From Melioribacter sp. (GTDB lineage: Bacteria; Bacteroidota; Ignavibacteria; Ignavibacteriales; Melioribacteraceae): DNA of 19,374 bases. The notes beneath the pieces are model-generated. The model was not told where the DNA came from, did not search any database, and saw only the letters and a program-made list of their open reading frames with translations. Below are positions 7,188-15,785 of the stretch, one piece after another. The position numbers and the translations under genes were made by a program. The number at the start of each line of letters is the position of its first letter. Position 1 is the stretch's first letter. The DNA is taken from positions 1 through 19,374 of the forward strand of contig JAENZU010000008.1 in assembly GCA_016841125.1 (NCBI GenBank), given 5' to 3'.

Positions 7188-9530
7188 TTACTTCAAAAGT
7201 ATCATTCTTATAGTTTCTTTGTAATCCCCCGCGGTAATTCGTGCAAAATAAACACCGCTTGCAAATTTATCGGCATTCCAAACTACTTTATGGTTGCCCG
7301 CATTTTTTTCTTCGTTAATCAATACGTCCACTTCTCTGCCAAGCACATCATAAACTGCCAGTCTCACAATATTCTTTTCGAGAATAGAATAATTAATAGT
7401 TGTAGCAGGATTGAAAGGATTCGGGTAGTTCTGTTCGAGTTTATAATCGAAAGCGGACACTGGATTAATTTCATCAGCTATATTTGTTGCAAGATCGAAA
7501 TAATCCAGAACTTTAGATATCAAATTTCTTCTCTGAGTGAAAGAAGCGGTAGTTTCCCAAGGGAATGAAAAATATATAACTTTGCCGATATCCGCAGAAT
7601 TACCGAAAGTACCGGTATATGCCACTCCCGCCTTTCTGAAAACAGCACCGCTTCTGAATTGATTGAAATTAAGAATTGCTGAGGAACCATTAACCGGGTC
7701 AATATCATCGGGATAATCTTCAGGATAGATTTGACCGATTGAAGCGGAGACACCCTCGAAAATAGATCCGGAAATTCCCGTAACTAAATTCATCGAAGAA
7801 GAACCGTCATCAATAAAACTTGCCTTTAGATAATTCTGATAAAAATTGAGATCGTTGGAAGCTGAAGCGGTGTGCGATCGTCCCAAATCCCATCCTATCT
7901 CGGAGCCTGTAACAAAAAGTTTTCCGCCGTTCTCCAAATAGTTTTGCAGCTTTTGCTGTTCCGCAACAGAAAAGGTTTCCAATACAGTTGATTCATCACC
8001 CACATACCAGAAAACCATATCGAAATTATTTAAATCGATCGAGTTATCGGTAACGGCTTCGTTAGCACATGAAGATAAAACAATGCTGTCGCTGACAGTC
8101 AATGCAGCAAAATAATCTGTGTTGAAAGTATGAGTTGGTTCTGCCCAGCTTGCGGATCCGCCGTATCTATCGAATCCGTCAACAATTAAAGCTTTCGGAA
8201 ATGTTGTGCCGTCAAAGTAAGATGATCTCGAATAAGTATCACTAATTTTACTTTCATTACCAATTGAATCAACAGCAGTTAAATAAAAGAAATAAACTTC
8301 ATCGGATGTAGGATTGATAAACTCAGCAGGGCTATTAAAATCAAACGAGTTTAATTCTTTGGTAAGTGTATTTTCATCCGCAGCCAATTCAAAATTTAGA
8401 AGCTGTGTATTGCCTGTGTAGTAAAGTCTATAACCCAATAAATCAGATTCACTATTTGAAGTCCAAGAAACATGAACTCCTTTTTTACTGTCGGTATTTA
8501 ATATTGATTTCAATACAGGTCTTTCGGGAGCAACAATATCGGCGTGTGTAATTGATATCGGGAAAAATGCGTTTGCTGTATTGCCTCTCGTATCCTCTGT
8601 AAAAATTTCGAGCTGGTAATCACCTTCATCATATAATTCCGTATCAAGATAGTTATCGCTTACCGCACCGGTTATATTGATGTTGGCAGCTCCGCTTCCA
8701 TTTGTAATAATATAAAGCGGATTGCTAAGTGTAGCAACTCCATCAACAAATACATTATGAACATCCGAATTATTTGGTTTGGTATCGAATTTATATTTTA
8801 CCCCGTTGCCGTGTGGTTCATTAATTATTGAAGTACCTGCAGCATCCCAAAGACGGTAACCCAAAATATACGTGCCGTTATTTATATGGCTTGCAGACGT
8901 TCCGTTTCTTTCTCGGACTCGAATAATAATATCGAGTTTAGCCGCAAGATTATCGGCAGGTAATTCATTCATTGTTCCGTTTAGTACAAATTGAATAGTA
9001 TTTGCATCAATCTCCGGTGAATAAGGATCGTTGAATGGATCAAGCCCGCCATTTGGACGAATATTATTTATTTCAACCGCATATGCATCCGGGTTATTTA
9101 CAAGTTCGCGTTCAATTAAATGAACATGCCCTTGACCGGAATAAATAGTTCCGAGGATAGTAACACCGCGGGTAACGCTTTGTCCAACCGAAATAGAAGG
9201 ACTCGGCAGAATGTGCAGATAGGTTATCCTTTTCCAGATACCGCCGTAATTGGTAATTACAGATACATAAGAGTTGGAACCATCATTCACTTTTGAATAA
9301 ACCGCACCGCTGATACAAGAATAAACCGGGTTACCGTCCGGTTCTGCAATATCTACAGCATTGTGGAAGTGGTCGCTAGAAAGAGTATTTCTAAATTCAC
9401 TGAAGCCGGCTGTTAGAAACTGACTCGAGTTTAATGGCACCACTGGCCACTGATACTTGATTGTATCTGTTTGCGCTTGTAAACTCAAAGAAATAATTAA
9501 CGCAGATATCAAAACTTTCATTTTGCTCAT
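7188..9530 (-). CDS. T9SS-secreted M23-family metallopeptidase with C-terminal glutamine-amidotransferase-like domain
   Basis: A 780-residue secreted protein with a signal peptide (residues 1-20, ending LSLQAQ). Residues ~45-145 form an M23/LytM zinc peptidase domain with the whole active-site set: H56-x3-D60 (HNAVD), H106 in YLHI, and H135-V-H137 (GQGHVHLIE). M23 enzymes cut peptide bridges of peptidoglycan or other glycine-rich proteins. Residues ~180-330 look Ig-like, ~335-430 fibronectin-III-like (VSWTSNSESDLLGYRLYY), and ~440-680 have a Rossmann-like class I amidotransferase/ThuA-type fold (KALIVDGFDR, NFDMVFWYVG, YLENGGKLFVTGSEIG) without the usual nucleophile cysteine at the elbow. Residues 700-780 are a T9SS sorting domain (NYPNPFNPATTINYSI). 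Two ATGs nine bases apart are possible starts (9530, 9521); no Shine-Dalgarno decides between them. Confidence 0.88.
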   Translation of the reverse strand: MSKMKVLISALIISLSLQAQTDTIKYQWPVVPLNSSQFLTAGFSEFRNTLSSDHFHNAVDIAEPDGNPVYSCISGAVYSKVNDGSNSYVSVITNYGGIWKRITYLHILPSPSISVGQSVTRGVTILGTIYSGQGHVHLIERELVNNPDAYAVEINNIRPNGGLDPFNDPYSPEIDANTIQFVLNGTMNELPADNLAAKLDIIIRVRERNGTSASHINNGTYILGYRLWDAAGTSIINEPHGNGVKYKFDTKPNNSDVHNVFVDGVATLSNPLYIITNGSGAANINITGAVSDNYLDTELYDEGDYQLEIFTEDTRGNTANAFFPISITHADIVAPERPVLKSILNTDSKKGVHVSWTSNSESDLLGYRLYYTGNTQLLNFELAADENTLTKELNSFDFNSPAEFINPTSDEVYFFYLTAVDSIGNESKISDTYSRSSYFDGTTFPKALIVDGFDRYGGSASWAEPTHTFNTDYFAALTVSDSIVLSSCANEAVTDNSIDLNNFDMVFWYVGDESTVLETFSVAEQQKLQNYLENGGKLFVTGSEIGWDLGRSHTASASNDLNFYQNYLKASFIDDGSSSMNLVTGISGSIFEGVSASIGQIYPEDYPDDIDPVNGSSAILNFNQFRSGAVFRKAGVAYTGTFGNSADIGKVIYFSFPWETTASFTQRRNLISKVLDYFDLATNIADEINPVSAFDYKLEQNYPNPFNPATTINYSILEKNIVRLAVYDVLGREVDVLINEEKNAGNHKVVWNADKFASGVYFARITAGDYKETIRMILLK

Positions 9531-9592
9531 AAAATCAATTTATTTATTTATTCTAAAAATATAATTATTTGAATAAGAATTCATACCAAAAA

Positions 9593-12500
9593 CTAGGAAT
9601 ACTTTTTAAATATTACAGTAAATAAAGTACCGGCGCCCTTCTCGCTTTTTACTTTAATGATCGCATTATTCAATTCGGCATATCTTTTTACGAGGGCAAG
9701 TCCCAAACCATTACCTTCAAATTTTCTTGTATAGCCCGACTCTTCTTGAGAGAAGGGGGTAAATAATTGAGGGATAAACTCTTCTCTAATTCCAATACCC
9801 GTATCGGAAATTTCGACAACTAAATTTGCTTGCTCAGATTTAAGTAAAACTGAAACTTCCCCCTTTGCAGTATATTTAACAGCATTTTCCAATAGATTGA
9901 TAAATATTTGACCAATCGTATAACTATCCCCGTAAACATTTGAAGATGCACTTTTATTACTGTACTGGAATAATAAATCTTTGTTCGAAGCAGTAATACT
10001 TATCTCTTTGCATATTTTGGATAGAATATCTTCGTGAAGATCGACTGAACTGAAGTTAGGATTGTATGCACCCGATTGAATTTGAGACATATCAAGTATC
10101 AGATCTATAGTTCTGATCAAACGTCTCCCGCCATTTTCGATAATATTGAAACTTTCCGATAACTCCTCCGGAACGGTTTCATGCAATTGTTCCTTAAGGA
10201 GAGAAGAAAAACTCATAATTGAATTTACAGGTGTCCTTATCTCGTGCGACATTTGAGCAAGAAAATCCGACTTAAGTTTATTTGATTTTTCGGCTTCAGT
10301 TTTCGCAGCCAACAATTCCTTTTCAATATTTATTCTATCGCTGATATCATATGCTACTCCTATCGTTCCGAGTATTTTTTGTCCATCGCCAAATATGGGA
10401 GAATAACTAATTTCAAATTTGTAATCTTCAACATTTCTTACATTTTTAAATCGTTCCCCTTTTAGGGCTCTTTTAATATCACTTTGTATAGCTTTATAAC
10501 GCCGCACAACCGCTTCAGAAGATCTCCCAACCAAATTATTTTGATCAAAACCAAATATTTCCAAAAATTTACCGCGGGCAAGTTTAATTCTGCCGGCTTT
10601 ATCTAAAACAAATACTACAAGCGGAATATTGTTGAGCATCGAATCAATTAATTTTTTGTTTTGTCTAATTTCATCTTCAGCGTATTTTTCAAAAGTAATA
10701 TCTTCCTGAATACTCAGCAGATGTTCAATTTCACCATTTTCATTTTGAAGCGGTGATACAGAAGTCGAAACCCAATAGATTGATCCGTCTTTTCTTTTAT
10801 TCTGGAGTTCCCCTTTCCAAACTTTGCCCATTTTAATATTTGACCAAAGCTCTTCATAAACCTCATCATTTAATAAACCCGATTTAAGTAAACTTATCGG
10901 TTTACCGTAAACTTCTCTCGTTTTATAGCCTGTCATCATTTCAAAACGAGGGTTAGCGTACTCAATTATCCCTTGTTTATCTGTTATCACAATTCCCACC
11001 GGGCTTTGATCTACAGCAGTAGATAACTTGCGAAGTTCCTCCCTGCTCTTAACCGATTCCGTAATATTTTTTAATGTCCCGATTAAAGCAAGTTTATTAT
11101 CAAAAACGAAAGTGCCCACATGAATATTAACAAAAATTCTGGTGCTGCCATCTTTGTGAAGAACACGAAAATTATATTCGTCAATTAGTTCTTCACCTTT
11201 AGTTCTTCTCTCTAAGCGTTTCATTACCATTTCACGGTCTTCCGGGGCAATGAAAATACTAATTTCATTCTCAAGTAATTCTTTAACCGTGTAGCCGGCT
11301 AAATTTGCGAGAGCGGTATTGCAGAACTGTATTTTTCTATCATAAATTAAAAAAACACCGTCCTGAATGTTTTCTACTAAACTGCGGTATCTTTCCTCCG
11401 AATCTTTTAAAAGCTTTGTTCTGCGTTTTACTTCATTTTCCAATTTGGAATAATATTTTTTTCTCTGGTGGTAACGTATTGCTACAAACAATAAAATAAT
11501 TACTCCGGCAATCGAAATAGTATAGAACCACCATTGATCATAAAACGGTTTTAAAATTCTTATAGCCGCTGATTTCTCAATGAGACTTGCATTATTGAAA
11601 GCATTTATACCATTTAACTTTAGTGTATAACTGCCGGGATTAAGATTTGTATATCTAATCAAATTATCGGGGGACGATTTATGAACCATCCAATCTTCAT
11701 CATAGCCTTCGAGTTTAACTTTAAATTCGTTTTCCGTCTCATCAATAAAAGAGATAATGCTTATCTTGAAAAAGATGTCGTTGGAATATGTAGTATAAAA
11801 GCCGCTTTCATCAGGAGTTAAGTCACCGTCCCGCGTAAAAATATTTTCAATATAAATTCTAGGCGGATCAGTATAATCCATAATGTCATATTCCGGCTTG
11901 TAGAGGGAGAGCCCGCCGTCATTTCCTATCCACAGATTATTTTTTTCATCAACCAATACAGCATCTCTATTGATCTCATTGCCGGATAAACCATTCCGGT
12001 AAGTATAATTTGAAATATGATCACTATGGAACACCGCCATACCATTATCCGTACCTATCCAGATCGTGCCGTTAAATTTATTTATTGAATAGACAGGACG
12101 CATGATGGCTTCACCATTTAATTTTAATTGACTGAGAGTATCATCGTCCAATTTGAATAAACCTGCTGCAGTACCGCAATAAACCGTGTCCCCGCTGATC
12201 ATCAAATTGTAAATATTATTTGCCGCAGAATTGGAAAGGGATACGAAGTTATTCCATTCCCAAGTATTTACATCAATATAAATAAGTCCGTTAAGATTAG
12301 TAGTTATGTAAATATTGTCTTCGTTATCAAAAAAGATTTTCCTAAAAATATTCCTCTGAAATTTTTTAGGAACAGTAAGCGGAATAAATTTTTCATTTAC
12401 TAATTTATACAAAGCACCTTCGGAACTTCCAAAGATTTCACCTTTTTTATTAATTTCGATGGAGTAAGCTGATTTAAAACCACTCTCCATTTTGAAAAAA

Positions 12501-13750
12501 CTTAATCTGCCGTCAAGAGCTAATTTGCCGAAACCCAGTTTTTCAGCAGCCAAATAAACGTTCCCTAAACTATCGGCAGTCAGGTCAAGTGTTTTATCTC
12601 TTTTGTATTCCGAAGTTGATTTATCATAATATTCAATTTTCGTAAACTCTTCATTCTTAAAAATTGTCATCCCGTTTGTATGTCCAAAGATTAAAGCACC
12701 GTCATTTCTTTGAACTATTGAACTAACTTCATCGGCTAAAAGCCCGGACTCCGAACGGTAATTCTTGAATGCCAAAAGCCGAGCTTTCGTTACACCTCTA
12801 GCCCCTACAACCCAAAGGTTATTTTCAAAATCTTTATAAATTGAGTTTGCCCCATCCTGATGTAATCCTGCTGATTTTCCTAAAACAGAAAACTTACCGG
12901 AAGTAAATCCATATACAAAGAGATTAAACTCGTTACCAAAAAACAAAAATTGATTTAGAAAAATTACCGGTTCGATTACCCTATTATTCCGAAACTTTGA
13001 TTGATCGAATTTACCGGATACTAGTAGTTCATACTTGCCATTTATTATTCTACCTAATGTGGTTTCACCAACAACAAATACCTGGTTGTTTGCAGCATCA
13101 AATTTGATAGCGTAAACTTTTTCAAACGGCAGTTTATTATCTTCGCCAAAGGTGTTTTCAACAAAACCATTATTAATTACCGAAACACCGCCATCTGTCA
13201 TCACATAAATATTGTCATCATCAACCTCAATTGAATAAACCCTGTTTCCTCGCAGTCCCTCACTTTTTGATATCTGTTGAGTGGTGCCGTTTTTAGAAAT
13301 GAATACTCCGTTAGAATAAGTTCCAACAACAATAATTGTATCCGGCTCATTTGTCAGTACTTCAAAATCTGTGGGCAACATACTCTTCGGTGAATTACTA
13401 ATTTGATATTTGGACCATTCCCCGCTTTTATAATATGAGACCCACAAATTAGGGCTGGAACTTAATGCCCAAATTCCGCCGTCGCTGTCTTTCTTAAGGC
13501 GGTAATAATCATTTGTAAGGCCGGTATTATTAGTTGTGAAAACATCCCAATTGTACCCGTCGAAAACGGAAATACCATTTCTGGCGGCAAACCACATTTT
13601 ACCGCTATCATCCTGAAGTACATCGTACACTCTGCTGCTGTTTAATCCATCCGATTCAAAATAGGATCTGAATTCAAATGACTGTGCAGAAACTAAAGTG
13701 TAAAAAAATACCGCAGCAAATATTTTTATTGCGAAATTAGGATTTAACAT
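9593..13750 (-). CDS. Membrane sensor histidine kinase: Reg_prop propeller, Y_Y_Y, three PAS, HisKA-HATPase
   Basis: A two-component kinase with a large periplasmic sensor. Numbered from an upstream ATG at 13783, the order is: signal peptide ending TLVSAQ at residue 34; about ten two-component-propeller repeats at ~50-630 (KMWFAARNGISVFDG, TIWIGTDNGMAVF, NLWIGNDGGLSLY); a Y_Y_Y domain at ~665-742; one trans-membrane helix at ~752-770; a short coiled coil; PAS domains at ~796-910, ~917-1030 and ~1042-1150; HisKA with phospho-acceptor H1180 (MSHEIRTP); and HATPase with N box (NLLENAVKY), G1 (DTGIGI), F (FTPFSQ) and G2 (GNGLGL). All catalytic boxes are intact. It stops there, with no receiver or AraC output domain, so it needs a separate response regulator, none of which is nearby. 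I chose the ATG at 13750 because it begins a cleaner signal peptide; starting at 13783 adds MLNFLVIILSK. Confidence 0.9.
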   Translation of the reverse strand: MLNPNFAIKIFAAVFFYTLVSAQSFEFRSYFESDGLNSSRVYDVLQDDSGKMWFAARNGISVFDGYNWDVFTTNNTGLTNDYYRLKKDSDGGIWALSSSPNLWVSYYKSGEWSKYQISNSPKSMLPTDFEVLTNEPDTIIVVGTYSNGVFISKNGTTQQISKSEGLRGNRVYSIEVDDDNIYVMTDGGVSVINNGFVENTFGEDNKLPFEKVYAIKFDAANNQVFVVGETTLGRIINGKYELLVSGKFDQSKFRNNRVIEPVIFLNQFLFFGNEFNLFVYGFTSGKFSVLGKSAGLHQDGANSIYKDFENNLWVVGARGVTKARLLAFKNYRSESGLLADEVSSIVQRNDGALIFGHTNGMTIFKNEEFTKIEYYDKSTSEYKRDKTLDLTADSLGNVYLAAEKLGFGKLALDGRLSFFKMESGFKSAYSIEINKKGEIFGSSEGALYKLVNEKFIPLTVPKKFQRNIFRKIFFDNEDNIYITTNLNGLIYIDVNTWEWNNFVSLSNSAANNIYNLMISGDTVYCGTAAGLFKLDDDTLSQLKLNGEAIMRPVYSINKFNGTIWIGTDNGMAVFHSDHISNYTYRNGLSGNEINRDAVLVDEKNNLWIGNDGGLSLYKPEYDIMDYTDPPRIYIENIFTRDGDLTPDESGFYTTYSNDIFFKISIISFIDETENEFKVKLEGYDEDWMVHKSSPDNLIRYTNLNPGSYTLKLNGINAFNNASLIEKSAAIRILKPFYDQWWFYTISIAGVIILLFVAIRYHQRKKYYSKLENEVKRRTKLLKDSEERYRSLVENIQDGVFLIYDRKIQFCNTALANLAGYTVKELLENEISIFIAPEDREMVMKRLERRTKGEELIDEYNFRVLHKDGSTRIFVNIHVGTFVFDNKLALIGTLKNITESVKSREELRKLSTAVDQSPVGIVITDKQGIIEYANPRFEMMTGYKTREVYGKPISLLKSGLLNDEVYEELWSNIKMGKVWKGELQNKRKDGSIYWVSTSVSPLQNENGEIEHLLSIQEDITFEKYAEDEIRQNKKLIDSMLNNIPLVVFVLDKAGRIKLARGKFLEIFGFDQNNLVGRSSEAVVRRYKAIQSDIKRALKGERFKNVRNVEDYKFEISYSPIFGDGQKILGTIGVAYDISDRINIEKELLAAKTEAEKSNKLKSDFLAQMSHEIRTPVNSIMSFSSLLKEQLHETVPEELSESFNIIENGGRRLIRTIDLILDMSQIQSGAYNPNFSSVDLHEDILSKICKEISITASNKDLLFQYSNKSASSNVYGDSYTIGQIFINLLENAVKYTAKGEVSVLLKSEQANLVVEISDTGIGIREEFIPQLFTPFSQEESGYTRKFEGNGLGLALVKRYAELNNAIIKVKSEKGAGTLFTVIFKKYS

Positions 13751-13828
13751 CTTACTTAGAATTATAACTAAGAAATTTAGCATTAAAAAAGAAAAAATAC
13801 ACTCTTGGCAGATAAATAATTCTGCAGA

Positions 13829-14275
13829 TTAAACTATGGAGGGTTTCCTCTTAACCAGTGTAATTTTTGGAAGAATAGGATGTGCTTTCTTACTGAGATT
13901 GAAAAGATAAAGGAAAAGAAAATAAACACCCATAAAAAGGCATCCCGTAAAAAACGATGTAAGTTCAGCATTAGCACTGCCGGCATTATATTCCATACCC
14001 AGCATTATGCCTAAAATAAATAGTATGAGCGGAATACCGTACATCAGAAATGAAACTTTGAGTACAGTTGAACCTGCAACAGATATTCGAACTTCATCCC
14101 CCGGTTTTGTTTTAAAAGGATCAGCAGCTCTAAGTATTTTTGTGCTGTCTGATTTAGGTTTGCAGAATAATTTTGCCGAACATTCTTCGCAATTATCTGA
14201 TGAGATTAAAGCAATCTCGGCAACTCCATTGTCTGATTCTATTACAATACCTTCTTCTAAAAATTCGTCGTACAT
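13829..14275 (-). CDS. rseC: RseC/MucC family protein, Rnf-associated
   Basis: A 148-residue membrane protein of the RseC family, the usual partner of Rnf clusters; in E. coli RseC acts with Rsx (Rnf) in reducing SoxR. The N-terminal half carries the family's cysteine motif CEECSAKLFC (C-x2-C-x5-C) within a small soluble domain that continues to KPGDEVRISV. Two membrane segments follow (~residues 72-94, around SFLMYGIPLILFILGIML, and ~105-127, around FFTGCLFMGVYFLFLYLF). The gene starts 7 bases after the rnfB stop and has no clear Shine-Dalgarno sequence, which suggests translational coupling to rnfB. It is the last member of the Rnf cluster. It probably helps Rnf assembly or electron delivery; its exact role in this organism is inferred. 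Confidence 0.87.
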   Translation of the reverse strand: MYDEFLEEGIVIESDNGVAEIALISSDNCEECSAKLFCKPKSDSTKILRAADPFKTKPGDEVRISVAGSTVLKVSFLMYGIPLILFILGIMLGMEYNAGSANAELTSFFTGCLFMGVYFLFLYLFNLSKKAHPILPKITLVKRKPSIV

Positions 14276-14282
14276 AATTGTT

Positions 14283-15110
14283 CTAATTTACTGTTGGTTC
14301 ATTATTGTTGTCTTGATGAATTCGAGTAATAGCACCGGTTCTGCATTTATCGAAAGGAATTAAATCTTCATTCAATTTGCTGTAATCAATCACGCCAAGG
14401 TAATTATCCATTTCGATACCGCCGTCAGATTTACGCGCGCAGATACCGCATCCTAAACATGCAACGCTGCAAACATCTTTAGATGTTTTCGGATCGTCAT
14501 GATTTTTGCAAAATACAAAAACGTTTCTATCGATCGGGTGCATTTCAATAATATCACGCGGGCAGGATTTTACGCAAACACCGCAGCCTGTGCAGAGCTC
14601 TTCAATCACGGTTGGTATTCCGTTATCTGTCATTATCATCGCATCGAATGGGCAGGCTTCAACACAATCGCCGCCGCCCAAACAACCGTAGTAACACATT
14701 TTATCGCCGCCGGAAACAAGGTCCATGGCTGAGCAGCTCAAAGGTCCGTAGTAATCTGCCATCTTTCTAACCGCTTCGCTGTTGCCGCCGTGGCACAATA
14801 CTCTTGCAATTTGTTTAACAGAGGCACCGGCATCAACTCCCATTATTTCGGCAACTTCTTTTGCCGTTTCTTCACCGCCAACGGGACAGCCGTTTACTTT
14901 TGCGCTTCCGTCAACAACATTAACCGCAAAATCATAACAGCCGGCTTTTCCGCAGGCACCGCAGTTTGCTCCGGGCAATGCATCGTTAACTTTTCCGATC
15001 AAAGGATTTTCTTCAACTCTCAATTTTTTATCTGCCAATGCTAAACCGCCGGCGAAAATAAAACCTAATCCGCCCATTGTAGCAATTGCGATTATTAAAG
15101 TTGCGTCCAT
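14283..15110 (-). CDS. rnfB: Electron transport complex subunit RnfB (Fe-S protein)
   Basis: RnfB receives electrons from ferredoxin at the membrane and passes them on to the ion-translocating Rnf core. The 275-residue protein has an N-terminal membrane anchor (residues ~4-25), a Fe-S domain with C50, C53, C58 and C75 (ANCGACGKAGC), and two full ferredoxin motifs: C139/143/149/153 (CYYGCLGGGDCVEACP) and C173/176/179/183 (CTGCGVCVKSCP). A third ferredoxin-like unit is altered: CSVACLGCGIC (C214-C224) is followed by ARKSDG where C-P is expected, and a further motif keeps only C256 (FDKCRTGAI). A strong Shine-Dalgarno sequence lies 9 bases before the ATG. It sits 93 bases after rnfA and is tightly coupled to rseC. 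Confidence 0.94.
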   Translation of the reverse strand: MDATLIIAIATMGGLGFIFAGGLALADKKLRVEENPLIGKVNDALPGANCGACGKAGCYDFAVNVVDGSAKVNGCPVGGEETAKEVAEIMGVDAGASVKQIARVLCHGGNSEAVRKMADYYGPLSCSAMDLVSGGDKMCYYGCLGGGDCVEACPFDAMIMTDNGIPTVIEELCTGCGVCVKSCPRDIIEMHPIDRNVFVFCKNHDDPKTSKDVCSVACLGCGICARKSDGGIEMDNYLGVIDYSKLNEDLIPFDKCRTGAITRIHQDNNNEPTVN

Positions 15111-15119
15111 CTAAAATTA

Positions 15120-15124
15120 CCTCC
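15120..15124 (-). promoter_or_regulatory. Shine-Dalgarno of rnfB
   Basis: GGAGG, read on the minus strand, ends 9 bases before the rnfB ATG and fixes that start. A second, similar ACGGAG lies about 24 bases further upstream but is too far away to serve this ATG. Confidence 0.75.
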
Positions 15125-15203
15125 GTAAAAATTTATATCTGCTCCGTTCAAAATTTCAAACCGAAGCTAGTTATTAACACTCAAAATAAAAATTAAAACA
15201 TAT

Positions 15204-15782
15204 TTATACTGATATTAAACCTGCAAATCCCATGAAAGCAAGGGCTAAAATACCTGCAACCAAAAGAGTGATCGGGGCACCTTGAAACGGCTTTGGAACA
15301 TCGGCTAAATCCAGTTCCTCTCTAATTCCCGCCATTATTGTTATGGCAAGAGTAAAACCGGCACCGGCACCAACTCCATAAAATATGCCTTGAATAAAAG
15401 TATATTCCTTTAATACAATAAATAACGCAAGGCCAAGTATCGCACAGTTAGTAGTTATTAGCGGAAGAAAGATTCCTAACGCTCTGTACAACGGCTGGCT
15501 TACTTTTTTAATTACCATTTCAACAAATTGCACAAGCGAGGCGATAACTAAAATGAATGAAACATACTGCAGAAACTCCAATCCGTTCGGGACTAAAATT
15601 AAATGATAGATAAGCCATGTTACAACAGAAGTTATAACCATAACAAAGGTTGTTGCCAATCCCATTGAAAATGCCGAAGAGATTTTTCCGGATACGCCAA
15701 TAAATGGGCAAATGCCCAAAAAGTATGCAAGTACAAAGTTGTTGACAATTGCTGCCGAAAAGAAAATTAAAATCAATTCCAT
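15204..15782 (-). CDS. rnfA: Electron transport complex subunit RnfA
   Basis: RnfA is an integral membrane subunit homologous to NqrE; together with RnfE it forms the membrane-embedded electron path used for ion translocation. The 192-residue sequence is the usual length and almost wholly hydrophobic, with six predicted helices. It has the two conserved half-helix cysteines, C25 in FLGICPFIGVSGK and C113 in TTNCAILGLAL. In solved Nqr/Rnf complexes the equivalent cysteines of the RnfA/RnfE pair hold a [2Fe-2S] cluster within the membrane. It begins 3 bases after the rnfE stop, with a GGAGG at 15791-15795 lying inside the 3' end of rnfE, so expression of the two is tied. Confidence 0.95.
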   Translation of the reverse strand: MELILIFFSAAIVNNFVLAYFLGICPFIGVSGKISSAFSMGLATTFVMVITSVVTWLIYHLILVPNGLEFLQYVSFILVIASLVQFVEMVIKKVSQPLYRALGIFLPLITTNCAILGLALFIVLKEYTFIQGIFYGVGAGAGFTLAITIMAGIREELDLADVPKPFQGAPITLLVAGILALAFMGFAGLISV

Positions 15783-15785
15783 TTG

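Noticed and set aside
13784..13828. Terminator between rseC and the kinase gene
   Set aside because: Only a 5-bp stem (gcaga/tctgc, 13808-13825) is present, and the following T-run starts about nine bases away, so it is too weak to call.
14007..14363. Open frame of 118 codons on the plus strand opposite rseC and the end of rnfB
   Set aside because: It lies wholly antisense to genes with clear family motifs and its own translation has no domain, signal or conserved pattern.
15111..15203. Small gene, riboswitch or internal promoter in the 93-base gap between rnfA and rnfB
   Set aside because: No frame, stable hairpin or exact promoter match could be seen apart from the rnfB Shine-Dalgarno sequence; the gap may just be a leader.
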